A DNA stretch of 39,109 bases from JANOXC01 sp031418215 (GTDB lineage Bacteria; Bacteroidota; Bacteroidia; AKYH767-A; OLB10). The stretch covers positions 1-39,109 of the forward strand of contig JANOXC010000100.1 of NCBI GenBank assembly GCA_031418215.1, given 5' to 3'. This document shows, one piece after another, positions 6,268-14,843 of this stretch. How positions within the stretch are numbered: position 1 is the first letter of the stretch; every line of letters starts with the position of its first letter. Below the pieces are notes generated by a model. The model was given only the letters and a program-made list of their open reading frames with translations, was not told the origin of the DNA and did not search any database. The translations under genes were made by a program, and so were the position numbers.

Positions 6268-8769
6268 ATGATTAGCAAACGGATTCCTTTAGAAAGGGAA
6301 CATAAGCTTTTAACTAGCTTCAAATATAAGATTTTAATATCTTTTATTTGTGGGCTTTTACTTCATGGTTCAGCTTTTTCCCAAGTAAAAATTGACTCTT
6401 TGCTACAGATGCTAAGCAACCATCCTCAACAGGATACTGCCCGCGTTAATTTATTAGACAAGCTTACTTATTTTATTCGTTTCAATGATCCAAAAAAAGC
6501 TTTGGCTTTTGCTAATGAAGAGTTGGAATTGTCAAGAAAACTGAATTATAATTATGGATTGGTTTTCGCTTTTAACCAAATTGGAACCATCTACAAAAAC
6601 ATGGGCGCTTACGATAAAGCCATGTTTTATTATATTCAAGCTTCTCGTGTTTCGACAAGAAAGGATTCTACTGTATCTAAAGGTGTTGCATTGGCATATA
6701 ACAATATGGCATTGATTTATCAGGGAAGCGGACAATACGAAAGAGCTGAGGAATACTTCAATAAAGCACTTAAGCTTGACGTCATATTTGGCTCAATAAA
6801 AGGGCTGGCCAGGGAATATGGGAATCTTGGAAAATTATACCTGGACCAACAACGATATGAGGTTGCTTCAACATATATCCAAAAAGGGTTCGCAATGGAC
6901 AGCACCATCAATCATAAATTAGGGATGGTTGAATCACTTAACGATTTGGCACTTCTGAATTTTGGATTAGGGAAAGATGAATTAGTTATTTACTACTTAC
7001 GAAGAGGCGAATTGCTGAACAACAACCAATGCCTCATGCATTTAGGAATGACTTATCATTTAAGGGCTAAGTTGTATCAAAGGAATGGTGATGACAAAAA
7101 AGCACTTGAATATGAATGCAAGGCTTTTCCAATAGCGAAAAAAGTTCAGGATGAAGAACTACTAGTTAGTTCATCTAAAAATCTTTCAATGCTATATTCT
7201 CAATTGGGGAACTTTAAAAAGGGGTATGAATATTCGGTAATCTATAGCGGTTATTTAAAAGAAGTTGCCAATCATAAAAAAAATATGATGGTTGCTGAAA
7301 TTCAGGAAAAATATGAAAATGAAAACAACCAAAAGGAAATAAAGCTGTTGTCCGCATCAAACGAAAAGTTTGATTATTACAACAAGCGATTAGTGAAATT
7401 CAGGAACAGGTTGTTTGTAGCGAGTTGTCTTTTATTGGTTGTGCTCTTGTTATTAATACAGCAGTATAGATCAAAATTGAAAATGAATTCAACCTTGATG
7501 AAAAAATTTGCTGAAGTGCGGGACATGAACTTAATTTTGAACAATAAAAATGCTGAAATTGTAGAAGCAAAAATCCAGGCTGAGCAGGCCAATAAAACAA
7601 AAGGTCTTTTCCTTGCCAATATGAGTCATGAAATAAGGACACCATTGAATGGCATTATAGGATTTACCAACCTGATGCTAGAGAAATGCGACAATGCACA
7701 GAATCGTGAATACCTGAATTACATTAGTAATTCAGGGAATACGTTACTTTTTTTATTGAACGATATCCTTGATTTTAATAAGATGGAATATGGTAAGCTC
7801 TCAATCGAAGAGGTAAGTTTTAATTTTCGTGATATGGTAAGTAAATGGGTTGCCCCATACCATATACAGGCAAAGGAGAAGAAAATATTATTTGAAGTAG
7901 TAATTGACAATGCTATTCCAAATTTAATTTCAGGAGACCCACATCGTACACAGCAAGTATTGGTGAATTATGTTTCAAATGCTTTTAAGTTCACTGAAAG
8001 TGGAAAGGTGTTGGTTAATATTAGCATGGAGAAAAACGTTGGAAAAGACCTTACTCTCAATTTTACCATTTCAGATAGTGGAATAGGCGTGCCAGCCGAT
8101 AAGCAGGAATTAATCTTTGATTTATTTACACAAGCTGATAGTTCCACTACCAGAAAATTTGGTGGAACAGGATTAGGATTAGCCATTAACAGGCAGCTTG
8201 CGCATTTGATGGGAGGAAATACGGGGATTATTAGTCCGGGCTATTTTAAAGATCAATTTGGGACACCGGGCTCTGATTTCTGGTTCAATATAAACGTCAA
8301 GGAAGGAAAGGCCGCTGACAATCCAGAAAATGCAAACGTATCTGCTATTCATTTAAAGTTTGAGAAAAGTCCAAATTTACTTGTTGCAGAAGACAATCCG
8401 ATCAATCAGTTATTGATTAAGAAAGTATTGGATACTATGAATTGCAATGTAACAGTTGTCGAAAATGGAAAACTAGTCATTGAACAATTGGAGAAAAACA
8501 CTTTTGATGCTGTGCTTCTTGATATTCAGATGCCGGTGATGGATGGCTATCAAACAACCCATTTTATCAGAGCGTCCTCATCATACAATCAGGTTCCTGT
8601 AATTGGTATCAGTGCAAATGTATATCAGGAAGATATTGCAAAAAGTCTTGATTCAGGAATGAATGCACACATTTGCAAACCTTTCAAGAAAGATGAATTG
8701 TACAATGTCCTGAATAAATTGATCAATGAGCAAATCGTACCCATTACCTCCGGACAAGATGAAATCTAA
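6268..8769 (+). CDS. Hybrid sensor histidine kinase with N-terminal TPR sensor
   Basis: This 833-residue protein has a hydrophobic signal/anchor at about 25-39. A periplasmic tetratricopeptide repeat domain follows at about 45-330 (repeats such as 'AYNNMALIYQGSGQYERAEE'). A transmembrane helix lies at about 381-400 and a coiled coil at about 405-445. The HisKA box FLANMSHEIRTPLNG carries the phospho-acceptor His454. The HATPase domain has 'VNYVSNAFKFTESGKV', 'DSGIGVP' and 'GGTGLGLAI'. The C-terminal receiver has 'EDNPINQLL', the acceptor Asp752 in 'LLDIQMPVMDG' and the conserved Lys in 'CKPF'. It should sense an extracytoplasmic signal through protein or peptide binding to the TPR part. No output regulator is adjacent, so the downstream partner is unknown. 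The stop is 7 bp from the convergent ribH stop. Confidence 0.93.
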   Translation: MISKRIPLEREHKLLTSFKYKILISFICGLLLHGSAFSQVKIDSLLQMLSNHPQQDTARVNLLDKLTYFIRFNDPKKALAFANEELELSRKLNYNYGLVFAFNQIGTIYKNMGAYDKAMFYYIQASRVSTRKDSTVSKGVALAYNNMALIYQGSGQYERAEEYFNKALKLDVIFGSIKGLAREYGNLGKLYLDQQRYEVASTYIQKGFAMDSTINHKLGMVESLNDLALLNFGLGKDELVIYYLRRGELLNNNQCLMHLGMTYHLRAKLYQRNGDDKKALEYECKAFPIAKKVQDEELLVSSSKNLSMLYSQLGNFKKGYEYSVIYSGYLKEVANHKKNMMVAEIQEKYENENNQKEIKLLSASNEKFDYYNKRLVKFRNRLFVASCLLLVVLLLLIQQYRSKLKMNSTLMKKFAEVRDMNLILNNKNAEIVEAKIQAEQANKTKGLFLANMSHEIRTPLNGIIGFTNLMLEKCDNAQNREYLNYISNSGNTLLFLLNDILDFNKMEYGKLSIEEVSFNFRDMVSKWVAPYHIQAKEKKILFEVVIDNAIPNLISGDPHRTQQVLVNYVSNAFKFTESGKVLVNISMEKNVGKDLTLNFTISDSGIGVPADKQELIFDLFTQADSSTTRKFGGTGLGLAINRQLAHLMGGNTGIISPGYFKDQFGTPGSDFWFNINVKEGKAADNPENANVSAIHLKFEKSPNLLVAEDNPINQLLIKKVLDTMNCNVTVVENGKLVIEQLEKNTFDAVLLDIQMPVMDGYQTTHFIRASSSYNQVPVIGISANVYQEDIAKSLDSGMNAHICKPFKKDELYNVLNKLINEQIVPITSGQDEI

Positions 8770-8776
8770 AAAAGAA

Positions 8777-9268
8777 TTATCGTAATTGCTTTTTCAATTC
8801 AATCATTCTGATTGCTGTTAAAGCCGCTTCTACACCTTTATTTCCTAATTTTCCTCCGGCGCGCTCCGACGCCTGAAACATATTGTCTGTTGTAAGTACC
8901 CCAAAAATAACAGGAAGGTTATACTGAATAGAAATATTGGTAAGGCCAATGGCAACTGCCTGAGCAATAAAATCAAAGTGGCGTGTTTCACCCTGAATAA
9001 TACAACCTAAACAAATAACAGCATCATAGTTTCCTGATGAGGCAATCATTGCAGCCCCACCTGAAAGCTCAAAGCTTCCGGGAACATACAAAATGGCAAT
9101 GTTCTCTTTTTTTGCTCGACATTCAATCAGTGTTTTAACAGCTCCATCACACAATGCAGATGTTATTTCTTTATTCCAATCAGCGACTAAAACTGCAAAT
9201 CGAAAATTTTCAGCCGATGGAATTTCCGCCGGATTGTATAAGGAGAGATTGTGATTTGCTGTTGACAT
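8777..9268 (-). CDS. ribH: 6,7-dimethyl-8-ribityllumazine synthase
   Basis: RibH condenses 5-amino-6-ribitylaminouracil with dihydroxybutanone phosphate, the penultimate step of riboflavin synthesis. The 163-residue sequence has the family motifs 'VADWNKEIT', 'VPGSFELSGGA' (substrate loop), 'ICLGCIIQGETRHFDF' with the catalytic His97, and 'PVIFGVLTTDN'. Length is typical, and it should assemble into pentamers or 60-mers. A terminator separates it from the upstream TPR gene, so it probably has its own promoter. No FMN riboswitch is visible in the 120-bp gap. ribD of the same pathway is on the same strand about 6.5 kb away. Confidence 0.97.
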   Translation of the reverse strand: MSTANHNLSLYNPAEIPSAENFRFAVLVADWNKEITSALCDGAVKTLIECRAKKENIAILYVPGSFELSGGAAMIASSGNYDAVICLGCIIQGETRHFDFIAQAVAIGLTNISIQYNLPVIFGVLTTDNMFQASERAGGKLGNKGVEAALTAIRMIELKKQLR

Positions 9269-9316
9269 TTACCTTAATTTATAATGTGAAATTAATTTTC
9301 ATCGATTTTATCTAAA

Positions 9317-9350
9317 TAAAAAAAGCAACCATATCAGGTTGCTTTTTTTT
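9317..9350. terminator. Rho-independent terminator (bidirectional form)
   Basis: The stem AGCAACC (9324-9330) pairs with GGTTGCT (9337-9343) around a 6-nt loop. A-runs lie on the left and T-runs on the right, so it can terminate from either side. It lies 39 bp past the stop of the TPR gene (minus strand) and upstream of ribH. Confidence 0.85.
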
Positions 9351-9388
9351 ACATTTTCAAATTGACAAATTTTCAAATTAGCTAATTA

Positions 9389-10066
9389 TCAATTAACCAT
9401 GCTGCCTTCTGCATGTCCGATATATTTATCAATATCACGAGCCTCAATACTATTTGGAAAATCTTTTTTGATTTCCTGATAAACCGCCAATGCAGATTTA
9501 TAATCTTTATTATATTCATAAACCAATCCTGTTTTCATCAGGTAAAGCGGACGGGTAAAGTTGTTCTCATCCCAATCAGCCGCTTTTTTGAAAAAAGACA
9601 ATGCTTCTTCAGTATGTCCTAACTCCCAATGTGCTGCGGCGATTCCTCCTAAGGCGATTGCTCCAGTAATATCGTCTTCAGCATCGTATGCTTTTAATGA
9701 TTCAATAGCTTTTTCAAATTCTCCTTTTTTGAGGTAACTAATGCCCAAATAATAACGAGCAAGGTTTCCTGATTGAGAAGAGCCATAGTTTTCAGTAATC
9801 TCTTCAAAACCCGGAAAACTACCATCGCCCTTAATGGCAAGGTTGATAGAATCCTGGCTAAAATTTCGCTCAGCAACATACATTTCCTTCTGGGCATTTT
9901 CTTCCTGTGGAGCCACAATCAATTGCCTATAGCCAAAATAGATGGCTATAACGGCAATTATACTGCCGCCAATAATAGAAAGGCTCTTTTTATTGTCACT
10001 GACATACTTTTCAGCATTGCCTAATTTTTCGCCTATGTCTATGTTATCTTCCTTCGTTTGACTCAT
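9389..10066 (-). CDS. TPR-containing inner-membrane-anchored protein (YfgM/TPR_21-like)
   Basis: From the start at 10066 the protein is 225 residues (MSQTKEDNIDIGEKL...). A longer frame begins at 10090 (MRLLKIPI...), but that start lies inside a TAnnTTTG promoter element (10088-10095), so 10066 is preferred. One transmembrane helix (about 29-47, 'SIIGGSIIAVIAIYFGY') follows a short charged cytoplasmic segment. The rest is TPR repeats ('ARYYLGISYLKKGEFEKAIE', 'AAAHWELGHTEEALSFFKKA'). The layout resembles YfgM, an ancillary factor of the Sec translocon, but the family match is inferred. It has its own terminator downstream. Confidence 0.8.
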   Translation of the reverse strand: MSQTKEDNIDIGEKLGNAEKYVSDNKKSLSIIGGSIIAVIAIYFGYRQLIVAPQEENAQKEMYVAERNFSQDSINLAIKGDGSFPGFEEITENYGSSQSGNLARYYLGISYLKKGEFEKAIESLKAYDAEDDITGAIALGGIAAAHWELGHTEEALSFFKKAADWDENNFTRPLYLMKTGLVYEYNKDYKSALAVYQEIKKDFPNSIEARDIDKYIGHAEGSMVN

Positions 10067-10087
10067 GATGGGTATTTTTAAGAGCCG

Positions 10088-10095
10088 CAAAGATA
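10088..10095 (-). promoter_or_regulatory. Candidate -7 promoter element of the TPR protein gene
   Basis: CAAAGATA on the plus strand is TATCTTTG on the minus strand, a TAnnTTTG match. Transcription would start near 10081, just upstream of the ATG at 10066 and downstream of the alternative ATG at 10090. This decides the start chosen for the TPR gene. Confidence 0.5.
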
Positions 10096-10163
10096 AATTT
10101 ATTTCTTTATTGAAAAAGAATAAAGTGATTTGGCTGGAAAGGTCTTTCCCGTTGCTCAGGAAA

Positions 10164-10640
10164 TTATAAAAACTCTTTTTTCAAACGGGCTATTATTTGA
10201 TCACAAGCCTGATCAATAAGCCGATAGGTGGCTTCAAATTCTTTCGTTTGGCCCCAATATGGATCAGGCACGATAGGAGCGTTTGAAGAGCCTGCATAAT
10301 CAAGAAATAAATAGATCTTTTCTTCCTGGTCCTTGTTTTCAGCAATGCTTAAGACATCTTTATGCACCGATTGATCCATTGTAAAAATAAGATCAAATGT
10401 ATCCAAATCCTCCATTTGTATTTGGCGTGCACGTTGACTGCTAATGTTAATCCCATATTTAAACGCTGTATCGATTGACCGTTGATCCGGCAGTTCTCCT
10501 GCATGCCATCCTCCTGTACCAGCAGAATCGATGAAACAGGGGAGGTCTAACCGCTTCATTTTCTCCTTCATAATCCCTTCGGCTAATGGTGACCGACAGA
10601 TATTTCCAAGGCAGACCATTAATATTTTAATTGTTTTCAT
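10164..10640 (-). CDS. Low-molecular-weight protein tyrosine phosphatase
   Basis: This 158-residue protein has the CX5R P-loop CLGNICR at residues 10-16, with nucleophile Cys10 and phosphate-binding Arg16. The general-acid Asp126 is in VPDPYWG. Length is typical for LMW-PTP. It should remove phosphate from phosphotyrosine proteins, and in other bacteria such enzymes often act on tyrosine kinases of polysaccharide export. No such kinase is in the window. It lies downstream of dnaA on the same strand, an order I recall from other Bacteroidota, but the dnaA terminator separates them. Confidence 0.95.
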   Translation of the reverse strand: MKTIKILMVCLGNICRSPLAEGIMKEKMKRLDLPCFIDSAGTGGWHAGELPDQRSIDTAFKYGINISSQRARQIQMEDLDTFDLIFTMDQSVHKDVLSIAENKDQEEKIYLFLDYAGSSNAPIVPDPYWGQTKEFEATYRLIDQACDQIIARLKKEFL

Positions 10641-10705
10641 TGAAATTGAAGGAACAGATTTAGACCATTTTTAACGATTCTATAAAAATAAAAGTCAATA
10701 TTACA

Positions 10706-10723
10706 TTCATACTTTAGTATGAA
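10706..10723. promoter_or_regulatory. Perfect inverted repeat upstream of the phosphatase gene
   Basis: TTCATAC (10706-10712) and GTATGAA (10717-10723) are perfect arms around TTTA. It lies about 65 bp upstream of the phosphatase start and just beyond the dnaA terminator. It could be an operator or a weak hairpin; no known consensus is recognised. Confidence 0.35.
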
Positions 10724-10741
10724 AAATAAATAAAAAGGAAT

Positions 10742-10776
10742 AAAAAAAGTCCATATCAAAAATCAGATATGGACTT
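10742..10776 (-). terminator. Rho-independent terminator of dnaA
   Basis: An 11-bp perfect stem, AAGTCCATATC (10747-10757) with GATATGGACTT (10766-10776), surrounds an 8-nt loop. On the minus strand it is followed by a run of T (A-run at 10742-10748). It lies about 20 bp past the dnaA stop. Confidence 0.9.
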
Positions 10777-10794
10777 AAGCAATTAAGTTGATAT

Positions 10795-12258
10795 TTATCT
10801 AGATAGATTAATTCGTTTTTGCAGGTCAACTACCTGAGCCTTGAATTTCTTATCAGTATCCATCAGGTTATTAACAGTACGGCAGGCATGTAAAACCGTT
10901 GCGTGGTCTTTTCCTCCGCAATGCATGCCAATATTAGATAATGATGACTTTGTAAATTGCTTAGAGAAGTACATGGCAAGTTGACGGGCCTGAACTACTT
11001 CACGCTTACGTGTTTTAGACTTCAACATCTCCAAAGGCAATTCAAAATAATCACAAACAATTTTCTGAATGTAATCAATAGAAATTTCATGAACAGTGTT
11101 CTTGACAAACTTGTCAATCATCTGTTTTGCCAATTCAATGGTAATAGGTTTTTTATTTAAAGAAGACTGAGCAATGATAGAAATAAGCGCACCTTCCAGT
11201 TCCCTGATATTTGAAGTAATACTTAAAGCAATATATTCAGCAATATCGTTAGGCAATTCAATTCCATCGATATACATCTTCTTTTTCAAGATAGCAATCC
11301 GTGTTTCTAAATCAGGAACTTGCACATCAGCTGCTAATCCCCATTTGAAACGGGAAAGCAAACGTTGCTCCATGCCTTGCAAATCAACCGGTGCTTTATC
11401 GCAGGTTAAAATTATTTGCTTGTTGTTTTGATGTAAGTGATTAAAAATGTGGAAGAAAACATCCTGTGTTTTGTCTTTACCGGCAAAAAACTGAATATCA
11501 TCAATGATCAATACATCAATCATTTGATAAAAATGAACAAAGTCATTTGTTGAATTATTTTTTACAGCGTCAATAAACTGGTGCATGAACCGATCACTAG
11601 GTACATATAATACAGTGTTATTTGGAAAATTATTTTTAATCTCAATTCCTATGGCATGCGCTAAATGCGTCTTTCCAAGGCCTACACCGCCATAAATTAG
11701 CAGTGGGTTAAATGAAGTGCCACCGGGCTTTTGCGTTACAGCAAAGCCTGCTGAACGCGCCAATCTATTACAATCTCCCTCAATAAAATTTTCGAAAGAA
11801 TAATTAGGATTGAGTTGTGAATCAACATCAATCTTTTTCAATCCGGGAATAATAAAAGGATTGCGAATGCCAGTATTAATATTTACAGGAACAGAAACAG
11901 AAGGGTTTTTTAATGAGTTACTGCTCTTGGCCGGAAACTTAACAGTGTAAGGCTTAGCATTATTGAGTGCATTTTCCATGACTATGGAGTACTCAAGTCT
12001 GCCATCAATTCCCAATTCGTGTTTAATTGTTTTTCGCAATAAACCAATGTAATGTTCCTCTAACCATTCATATACAAATTGACTGGGGACTTCAATAGTT
12101 AATGTAAATGCATCAAGCTTTACAGCTTTAATTGGTTCAAAACATGTTTTAAAATTATGAGGACTAACATTATCTCTGATTAAATTGAGACAGTTATTCC
12201 AAGTTTCTTCTGATGTCTTGGTAGTGGTTGGTAGGTTTATTTCCTTTTCTTTCTGCAT
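10795..12258 (-). CDS. dnaA: Chromosomal replication initiator DnaA
   Basis: This 487-residue protein has all DnaA domains. Domain I (1-90, 'TWNNCLNLIRDNVSPHNFKT') carries DnaB/self-interaction; a variable linker spans about 100-150. The AAA+ domain has Walker A GGVGLGKTH (190-198), Walker B 'VLIIDDIQFF' and the sensor/box VII region 'GMEQRLLSRFKWGL'. The C-terminal domain IV has the DnaA-box-reading signature 'GGKDHATVLHACR'. ATP-bound DnaA opens oriC. The gene has its own strong terminator and is preceded by a 467-bp, very AT-rich gap shared with a divergent thioesterase. Only weak DnaA-box-like sites are seen there, so whether it is oriC is open. Confidence 0.98.
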   Translation of the reverse strand: MQKEKEINLPTTTKTSEETWNNCLNLIRDNVSPHNFKTCFEPIKAVKLDAFTLTIEVPSQFVYEWLEEHYIGLLRKTIKHELGIDGRLEYSIVMENALNNAKPYTVKFPAKSSNSLKNPSVSVPVNINTGIRNPFIIPGLKKIDVDSQLNPNYSFENFIEGDCNRLARSAGFAVTQKPGGTSFNPLLIYGGVGLGKTHLAHAIGIEIKNNFPNNTVLYVPSDRFMHQFIDAVKNNSTNDFVHFYQMIDVLIIDDIQFFAGKDKTQDVFFHIFNHLHQNNKQIILTCDKAPVDLQGMEQRLLSRFKWGLAADVQVPDLETRIAILKKKMYIDGIELPNDIAEYIALSITSNIRELEGALISIIAQSSLNKKPITIELAKQMIDKFVKNTVHEISIDYIQKIVCDYFELPLEMLKSKTRKREVVQARQLAMYFSKQFTKSSLSNIGMHCGGKDHATVLHACRTVNNLMDTDKKFKAQVVDLQKRINLSR

Positions 12259-12725
12259 ATTTTTTACTCGACAAATAATTAAAATCTTTTAGAAAAACTT
12301 CGCTTAATGTGTGGTGATAGAAGAATTACTGACGCGCGGTGGCAAATATTGTGTAAAAAAAAATTAAAAAAAAATTTTTTTGTCTTGTTTTCTAACTTTT
12401 TTTTAGAGGTATGTTTTCCTCTGAAAACTTTTCGACAATTCTTGTAAAATTAAATATTTTTTTTGAAGTGTTTCATAGAATATTTTTTTTAGATAAAGTT
12501 TGGAGTATTCATTTTTTTTTTGCACTAAATGGAAAGTGATATTTGAAATAACTGTGTTTCCGACATCATTTTCAGAGGAGAATCTTGTTTATTTTAATAA
12601 TTGCTAATCATGAATAAAAAAAATAAAATGCTTTAGCGTTATGCAATGATAATAGTAAAATCCGTAATTCAGGCAGGAAATCATTAAAATCAAACTAAAG
12701 TTTTTTTAAGCAACTTTGCTCCTAA
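12259..12725. other. AT-rich divergent intergenic region upstream of dnaA
   Basis: These 467 bp contain no gene. They hold long A and T runs (especially about 12355-12381, and several T8-T10 tracts to 12520) and one GC-rich patch (12331-12342). One site, TTTTACACA on the minus strand (12350-12358), fits the relaxed DnaA box TTWTnCACA; TTTTCGACA at 12429-12437 differs by one base. This is too few for a confident oriC. A one-mismatch -7 element, CAACTTTG (12711-12718), lies just before the thioesterase. The region may hold dnaA autoregulation sites or part of the origin. Confidence 0.45.
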
Positions 12726-13142
12726 ATGCAAAATATGTTTCAATTTGAGATTCAAATAAGGGTGCGGTACTCTGAAACAGACCAAATGGGTTATGTGTAC
12801 TATGGCAACTATGCTCAATATTTCGAGGTGGCAAGGGTGGAGTCACTGCGTTCATTAGGCATTACTTATAAGGCGATGGAAGCAGAAGGGGTGATGTTGC
12901 CTGTGCTTACTTTTTCAATAAAATATTTTAAGCCAGCTTATTATGATGATTTATTAACGGTAAAGGTGAAGATACCGTCATTGCCAGAGGCAAGAATTTT
13001 TTTTGAGTATGAGACCTTTAATGAGGAGGGAGTTTTACTTAACCAGGCTTCTACGACCCTTGTCTTCATCAATAAAAATACAGGAAAGCCTTGTCAGGCT
13101 CCGCAAGACGTATTGGAAAGCATGAAGAAATTTTACTTGTAG
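12726..13142 (+). CDS. Acyl-CoA thioesterase, hot-dog fold (YbgC/4HBT type)
   Basis: This 138-residue protein has the 4HBT/YbgC signature 'VRYSETDQMGYVYYGNYAQY' with the catalytic Asp19, followed by 'FEVARVESLRSLG'. By family it hydrolyses acyl-CoA or acyl-ACP thioesters as a tetramer. A second in-frame ATG three codons in (12735) is possible. It is divergent from dnaA, an arrangement I recall as recurrent in Bacteroidota. The exact substrate cannot be read from sequence. Confidence 0.93.
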   Translation: MQNMFQFEIQIRVRYSETDQMGYVYYGNYAQYFEVARVESLRSLGITYKAMEAEGVMLPVLTFSIKYFKPAYYDDLLTVKVKIPSLPEARIFFEYETFNEEGVLLNQASTTLVFINKNTGKPCQAPQDVLESMKKFYL

Positions 13143-13184
13143 GTGATTTTGAAAGAATTTTTCTCCTTGATCAATTGGCTCTTG

Positions 13185-14099
13185 TTATAATAGCTTCATC
13201 AATACCTGATAGGCTTTTAGCATAGCGTCAATATCATTTTTATAGACCCTTTCATCGGGTGTATGTACATAATCTTCAGGGGCTCCAACAAAACACCAGT
13301 CTATTGGGTATGGCTGTCGTTGTAGCTCATTTCCATCGCTGCCGCCACTACTTTCTATTTCCAGCTGGTGCGGTACGCCTGCATCTTTCAGGATGGTTAC
13401 TATTTTATCGACGTAAATTCTTCTGGGAATTCCGGAATCACGCAATGAAACAACAACACCATTACCATGGGGAACACCTTCCGTTACCCAGGTTATATCA
13501 CAAATAAGGGCCTGTCTGATCTGATAACGATCATAAATAAATTTGGCAAGGAATGGCACAGAGCCCCCATGATGTTCCTCCCAGCAGGAAAAAATAATTA
13601 CGCCATTTTCAACTGTCTCACAAAGCTGCAAGGCAGTAAAAACGCCCAGCCTGTTATCCATGTAGGCACACTGGATAGCTGTTTCATCTTCTCTGTAGTC
13701 AGCCTTGAAACTCAGGTTCGTACCTCTCTCAATTTCCCTGTGAAAATCATATTTCAGAAGACCTTCTTCATCCGCATTGAGTTTACAGTCTATTTGGCCT
13801 TGACTATCACTTCCTGTTAATGCAAAACCTGTAGAAGTTCGTGGCCCTCCAATTTTAACTAGTTCCTTTCCATATCTTACAGTAAAGCCGATATTATCAA
13901 TATGAGCAAAAACAGCAGTGCGTGGTTTTCCAAATGCCAGTACGATGCAATGTTGGAAATCAGGTCCTTGAAAAACCTCAGGCATTGATTTCCATGACGA
14001 TTTTTCCCGATTGATGTAGTTCAGGAGGAAGTCAGACATAGGTTGCTCATTACCTGAAGGGGCTTGAATATTGCAAAGATCTTTGAGTAGTTGATACAT
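13185..14099 (-). CDS. M42-family aminopeptidase-like metallopeptidase
   Basis: This 304-residue protein has the di-metal ligand set of M42/M20-clan peptidases: His66 and Asp68 in AHIDNIGF, Asp148 in YMDNRLG, the catalytic/ligand Glu pair 174-175 in CWEEHHGG, Asp201 in ICDITW, and His279 in VHTPDERV. N-terminal 'LLKDLCNIQAPSGNE' is the usual M42 opening. By family it removes N-terminal residues from peptides as a large cytoplasmic oligomer. It is a little short (M42 usually about 340-360), and the first metal motif reads AHIDNIGF in place of AHMDEIGF. It follows yigZ by 58 bp on the same strand. Confidence 0.85.
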   Translation of the reverse strand: MYQLLKDLCNIQAPSGNEQPMSDFLLNYINREKSSWKSMPEVFQGPDFQHCIVLAFGKPRTAVFAHIDNIGFTVRYGKELVKIGGPRTSTGFALTGSDSQGQIDCKLNADEEGLLKYDFHREIERGTNLSFKADYREDETAIQCAYMDNRLGVFTALQLCETVENGVIIFSCWEEHHGGSVPFLAKFIYDRYQIRQALICDITWVTEGVPHGNGVVVSLRDSGIPRRIYVDKIVTILKDAGVPHQLEIESSGGSDGNELQRQPYPIDWCFVGAPEDYVHTPDERVYKNDIDAMLKAYQVLMKLL

Positions 14100-14157
14100 T
14101 TTAATATCGTTAAATTTCAGTTTCTTATTGGTTAATATTGAATTCCATTGTGAAATC

Positions 14158-14766
14158 TTACTTAATCTGCAAATAAGAAGATAATCTGTGGTTATTGGTA
14201 AGCTTTTCTATCAGTTCATTTTTTTTGCTTTTTCTCACGGCAATTTGAAAATAAGCGGGATCGCCAAATTCTTGCTTTATAATATGAACAGATTCGTTTT
14301 TAAGAATACTCATAAGTACATTTAAGTGCTCATATTGAACAGTTATTTCGAATGACTCATTGATAGTCTTAACAACAATGCTTGCATTTTGAATGGCATC
14401 ATAGGCAGCAGAGCGATAAGCATTGATCAATCCGGGAACACCCAACAGGCTTCCACCAAAATAACGTGCTACTATTACTAGAATATCGGTCAGCTCATGT
14501 GCAAGTAATTGACCAAGAATAGGCTTGCCCGCACTTCCTGATGGTTCCATATCATCGCTGCTTCGGTAAACTTTGCCACCAGGATTTAAACGGAAGGCAT
14601 AGCAATGATGATTGCATTCATAATGGGTTTTCTTAACCTGATGAAGTAATTCTTTAACTGTTTCCTCATTACTGATCGGGTAAGCGAAGGAAAGAAACTT
14701 ACTGCCACGGTCTTTATAAAGGCCTTGAGATGGTTCAAGAATGGTTCTAAATTCGTCAGTAATCAT
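14158..14766 (-). CDS. YigZ/IMPACT-family protein (UPF0029)
   Basis: This 202-residue protein contains 'THYECNHHCYAFRL' and 'SSDDMEPSGSAGKPILGQL', the central conserved blocks of UPF0029, followed by 'VIVARYFGGSLLG'. The C-terminal ferredoxin-like half (about 135-202) matches DUF1949. YigZ and eukaryotic IMPACT share this fold, and a role in translation or stress has been proposed for the family. It lies between the DMT transporter (77 bp) and the M42 peptidase (58 bp) on the same strand. Confidence 0.93.
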   Translation of the reverse strand: MITDEFRTILEPSQGLYKDRGSKFLSFAYPISNEETVKELLHQVKKTHYECNHHCYAFRLNPGGKVYRSSDDMEPSGSAGKPILGQLLAHELTDILVIVARYFGGSLLGVPGLINAYRSAAYDAIQNASIVVKTINESFEITVQYEHLNVLMSILKNESVHIIKQEFGDPAYFQIAVRKSKKNELIEKLTNNHRLSSYLQIK

Positions 14767-14843
14767 TTCAACTTTAACTTAAAGAGGCTATTGAATTTAC
14801 GATATGCAAAGGAAGATGAATAATAAATGGCAGTATTTATTTT

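Noticed and set aside
10067..10090. Longer start of the TPR gene at 10090
   Set aside because: The codon lies within a TAnnTTTG promoter element, upstream of the predicted transcript start.
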